Both the position numbers and the translations under genes were made by a program. This document shows, piece after piece, positions 22,167 to 24,242 of a stretch of DNA of 24,242 bases. The stretch lies in IMG/VR virus record IMGVR_UViG_3300037010_000670, positions 1-24,242 of that record; one strand, 5' to 3'. Each line of letters opens with the position of its first letter. Position 1 is the stretch's first letter. This DNA comes from a virus. A model generated the notes under the pieces. That model was not told where the DNA came from. It did no database searches and saw only the letters and a list, made by a program, of their open reading frames with translations.

Positions 22167-22728
22167 TGTACTTTTTGCTTCTGGTCACCATACCATTAGC
22201 GTAGGTAAGCTCCTCAATTACGAGGCCCGAAAGGGATTCGGTGAGCTGACCATCAAAATTGAAATATCGACGGCTTGCTACTGGCATATTGGGAGTTATT
22301 TCTGATATGCCAGTAGTTGGGACGTAGAAAAGGCCCCTCACAAACGATCCTCCCTGTCCCCAACTATTAGCACCAAGAGTAAAAGGAATGGTATCAGCAC
22401 AATCCCATGTTGCTGGCATTGTAAAGCCAATATGCCTTGTAGTGTGATCTGCATTCAGCGCCATCGCATGAAAGCTCACAGTGGAAACCTTGAATAAGAT
22501 TAAATCTCCAGTATATTGACATGACTGATTATGGCCGATGTAAAGATCAATAAATAGGGTGTCTGGCGCTGAATAGGTAGTATCGACGCTAATATCTACC
22601 CACTGCTGAGACCCTAAGCTTATAGTTGTAGAGTCATTAAATGAGCTTTTAACTATCTTATAATATGGCAGCTGAGCAGATGCAGCGAGTCCTAAAAACA
22701 GCGTGAGGATAAGGAGTAAATATCTCAT
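22153..22728 (-). CDS. secreted moron-like protein, unknown function
   Basis: A 191-residue protein with a Sec signal peptide (MRYLLLILTLFLGLAASAQ, cleavage near residue 18) and beta-rich mature sequence (TISLGSQQWVDISVDTTYSA, DTLFIDLYIGHNQSCQYTGD). The C terminus RYFNFDGQLTESLSGLVIEE, then LTYANGMVTRSKKYI, recalls the end of type IX secretion C-terminal domains (Y-x-x-x-G-x-x ... G-(I/V)-Y-I-x-x-x-x-Y-x-x-G-x-x-x-x-x-K), which would send it to the surface. It is opposite in strand to all neighbours, lower in GC (about 33-48% in counted 60-base blocks), and sits at the phage end, the usual place for morons. The surface and T9SS role is inferred. Confidence 0.65.
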   Translation of the reverse strand: MRYLLLILTLFLGLAASAQLPYYKIVKSSFNDSTTISLGSQQWVDISVDTTYSAPDTLFIDLYIGHNQSCQYTGDLILFKVSTVSFHAMALNADHTTRHIGFTMPATWDCADTIPFTLGANSWGQGGSFVRGLFYVPTTGISEITPNMPVASRRYFNFDGQLTESLSGLVIEELTYANGMVTRSKKYITAQ

Positions 22729-22747
22729 GTTTGGTTTGTTTAGGCTG

Positions 22748-22755
22748 CTAAGATA
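22748..22755 (-). promoter_or_regulatory. candidate promoter -7 element for the moron gene
   Basis: On the minus strand TATCTTAG lies 20 bases before the moron ATG and matches the Bacteroidota -7 consensus TAnnTTTG except for one base. No good -33 TTTG is found at the expected distance. Weak evidence. Confidence 0.25.
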
Positions 22756-23016
22756 TAGCTTTGACCCTTACATATTGTTAAAAAACATGTATTTTATTTG
22801 TGTGTGGGCCTCAACTCATACATTTCATTTTTCAGGGGTGTTACAAGTGGTTTTTCGAAATATAAATGTTAAGAAACCACACTTTGTTTTCCCCGATAAA
22901 AAAAAGGAAAACCCATAATCACAAAGAGCAAAAAGTCAGATATTTACACATATTATTTTTTATTTTTCGATTATGGCTTGTATTAAGTTTTTCGCGCGAT
23001 TTACGTCAGAGGAAAG

Positions 23017-23044
23017 TTCGTAGTCGCCCCCTTCGGACTACGAA
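23017..23044. repeat. 9-bp hairpin, possible host repetitive element
   Basis: TTCGTAGTC (23017-23025) pairs with GACTACGAA (23036-23044) around the loop GCCCCCTTCG. It lies in the AT-rich gap near the host gene. Composition differs from the surrounding DNA, so it may be a REP-like host element; recurrence elsewhere in the genome cannot be seen here. Confidence 0.55.
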
Positions 23045-23154
23045 TAGCGCGTCAACAACCTTCATTGCCTAGCGCAAAAAATGACAATACTCCGACAATT
23101 GATAAAATTTGAAAATGTACTTTGCATTAATGCATTTCCCAAACTGATCCATTT

Positions 23155-24242
23155 ATGAAAAGATCATTTCTCTTAGGCTTCATAGTTCTGTCCACCATTG
23201 CATCCGTTTGCGCACAAGCAAACAGGCTTGATCCTTCATTCGCAAACAACGGTATTTTCTTAAACCGCGACTCGATCTATGCACCATGTATGCTGGTGCA
23301 GCCGGATCAGAAAATCATTTTGGCGGGTAATACAAATTTTGATTATTCACTCTTACGGCTCAATCCGGACGGGTTCATTGACAGTAGCTTTGGAGTTAAT
23401 GGCTATGTATTCGACCCCAAAGAAATTTATCCAAGGCGTACATATTGGATCCAGGCATATTCCTTAGCTCAACAATCAGATGGCCGGGTTTTGCTGGCTG
23501 GTACAGCCGGAGGTGAGGATGCTTTCGGGGGGCTTGTTCCGCTCGTGACTTGGCTTTCACGATATAACAACAACGGTACCAAAGACAGTAGTTTTGGTAC
23601 AAATGGAATTATAATAAATACTTTTGATAGCCTTTGGCCTACGAGCACCCCCAATATTCTGGTCGGACCCGGAGGTGAAATTTTCCTGACCGCCTTAGGT
23701 TCTAATTATTCATATTATTACCCATCTTGGCTTGGATCGAACAGAGTGATTTGCTATGATAGCCTAGGGCACATAGATAGTACATATGGCGTTTCGGGCA
23801 GGATATACCTATCCAAAAATCAACAGGGTAATTTACTTTCCTCCACGTTACAACCTGATCAAAAAATATTGCTGGGAGGTGCTGACACTACTGGGACAAT
23901 ATTTTCTATCTCACGATATACATCATCAGGGATTATCGACTCCTCATTCGGAAATAACGGCATAGCGCAGATCGTCTGTGATTCGGATCTAGGTGGTTTT
24001 AATTATCTATATGTACAACATGATGGCAGTATACTCGCTACGAAATATGAGCAAGCTATACCTGCATCAGATCATGCGACATTCAAACTTTCACGGTTTA
24101 CACCCTCGGGTTCGATAGACCAAAATTTTGGTCTATCAGGATGCGCCCAAACGATTATTCCTTATGGCATTCCCGAGATCGTACTGCCTATAGGAAGTGC
24201 CAGTTTCGTCGCTGAATATCCTGATGGAAAAATCTTAGTTGG
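23155..24242 (+). CDS. secreted delta-60-repeat protein, 3' end outside window
   Basis: Open without stop from ATG at 23155 to the window end (362 full codons). The first 21 residues are a Sec signal peptide (MKRSFLLGFIVLSTIASVCAQ). The mature part has repeated units of about 55-65 residues, each starting D-x-x-(F/Y)-G/A: LDPSFANNG, IDSSFGVNG, KDSSFGTNG, IDSTYGVSG, IDSSFGNNG, IDQNFGLSG, with intervening QPDQKIILAG, QSDGRVLLAG, QPDQKILLGG and PDGKILV segments. This is the delta-60 repeat (beta-propeller-like) family of secreted proteins. Such proteins in Bacteroidota often end in a type IX sorting domain, which would be beyond the window. It is probably host chromosome, since GC and layout differ from the phage. 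No function is known for this one. Confidence 0.85.
   Translation, partial: MKRSFLLGFIVLSTIASVCAQANRLDPSFANNGIFLNRDSIYAPCMLVQPDQKIILAGNTNFDYSLLRLNPDGFIDSSFGVNGYVFDPKEIYPRRTYWIQAYSLAQQSDGRVLLAGTAGGEDAFGGLVPLVTWLSRYNNNGTKDSSFGTNGIIINTFDSLWPTSTPNILVGPGGEIFLTALGSNYSYYYPSWLGSNRVICYDSLGHIDSTYGVSGRIYLSKNQQGNLLSSTLQPDQKILLGGADTTGTIFSISRYTSSGIIDSSFGNNGIAQIVCDSDLGGFNYLYVQHDGSILATKYEQAIPASDHATFKLSRFTPSGSIDQNFGLSGCAQTIIPYGIPEIVLPIGSASFVAEYPDGKILV

Larger units (their letters stand above)
1..22740. mobile_element. Mu-like myovirus prophage, left end outside window
   Basis: Nearly every gene up to about 22.7 kb fits a contractile-tailed phage with Mu-type head genes: a gp29/DUF935-type portal, a DUF1320-like connector, a gpG-like morphogenesis protein, terminase, HK97-fold-type capsid genes, sheath, tube, tape measure, baseplate, lysis and fibre. 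The right boundary is inferred: phage genes stop at 22728, AT content rises, and a host-type secreted protein gene starts at 23155. The exact end and its target duplication cannot be fixed without the left end. No transposase or repressor is visible, so transposition is inferred from the family of the head genes. Confidence 0.9.
22729..23154. other. gene-free AT-rich stretch, likely phage-host junction
   Basis: No gene is supported. The sequence is AT-rich with A and T runs. It contains inverted repeats GTGGTTT/AAACCAC (22847-22853, 22874-22880), GTTTTCC/GGAAAAC (22886-22892, 22906-22912), CCATAATC/GATTATGG (22913-22920, 22969-22976) and a stronger hairpin at 23017-23044. The right end of the phage and the target duplication should lie here, but without the left end the exact base cannot be chosen. 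Confidence 0.55.

Noticed and set aside
22913-22976. CCATAATC/GATTATGG as insertion-sequence ends
   Set aside because: Only 48 bases lie between them, with no coding content and no flanking direct repeat; more likely chance in AT-rich DNA or a regulator site.
22866-23072. Plus-strand ORF of 68 codons in the AT-rich gap
   Set aside because: Runs through inverted repeats and the 23017-23044 hairpin, has low-complexity composition and no supporting context.

Overview
The window is most of a Mu-like (myovirus-type) prophage in a member of the Bacteroidota, followed on the right by about 1.5 kb of apparent host DNA. Evidence for the host: gene starts lack Shine-Dalgarno sequences and are instead preceded by A-rich, G-poor leaders; there are Sec and lipoprotein signals; and the first gene outside the phage is a secreted delta-60-repeat protein, a type common in this phylum. 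Evidence for the phage: a Mu gp29/DUF935-type portal, a DUF1320-like connector, a gpG-like virion morphogenesis protein, a GemA-like early protein, and a contractile tail (DUF2586-like sheath, tube, tape measure, baseplate). The transposase and the left phage end lie outside the window, so transposable replication is inferred, not seen.

Layout. (1) 1-2730, plus strand: end of the early/middle region, a tightly overlapping run of small genes including a GemA/gp16-like protein, closed by a lipoprotein gene. (2) 2781-2806: a terminator shared with the converging operon. (3) 9680-2811, minus strand: small terminase, TerL, DUF1320-like connector, portal, DUF6046-like tail protein, baseplate hub, spike/gpV-like protein, gpG-like protein and a small tail-completion-like protein. 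(4) 9681-9928: a 248-bp divergent control region with two inverted repeats. (5) 9929-22166, plus strand: protease/scaffold with a probable internal scaffold start, major capsid protein with an N-terminal membrane-like extension, an Ala/Lys-rich small protein, tail sheath, tail tube, tail chaperones joined by a predicted -1 frameshift, tape measure, a 53-residue mini-protein resembling the tape-measure C terminus, a gp25-like baseplate protein, a lysis cassette (holin-like, GH108 endolysin with signal peptide, spanin-like), a LysM tail protein, baseplate J-like and tail-I-like proteins, and a tail fibre. (6) 22728-22153, minus strand: a secreted moron-like protein overlapping the 3' end of the fibre gene. 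(7) 22729-23154: gene-free, AT-rich stretch that probably contains the right phage-host junction. (8) 23155 to the end: host delta-60 repeat protein, cut by the window edge.

How it works together: the minus operon makes the packaging motor, portal and part of the baseplate; the plus operon makes the capsid, tail, lysis proteins and fibre. Both appear to start from the one central region, so virion parts normally made from one late transcript in Mu are here split between two divergent transcripts. The strongest non-gene signal is a slippery A-run followed by a nested RNA hairpin in the tail chaperone gene. No CRISPR array, tRNA, rRNA or insertion sequence was found.
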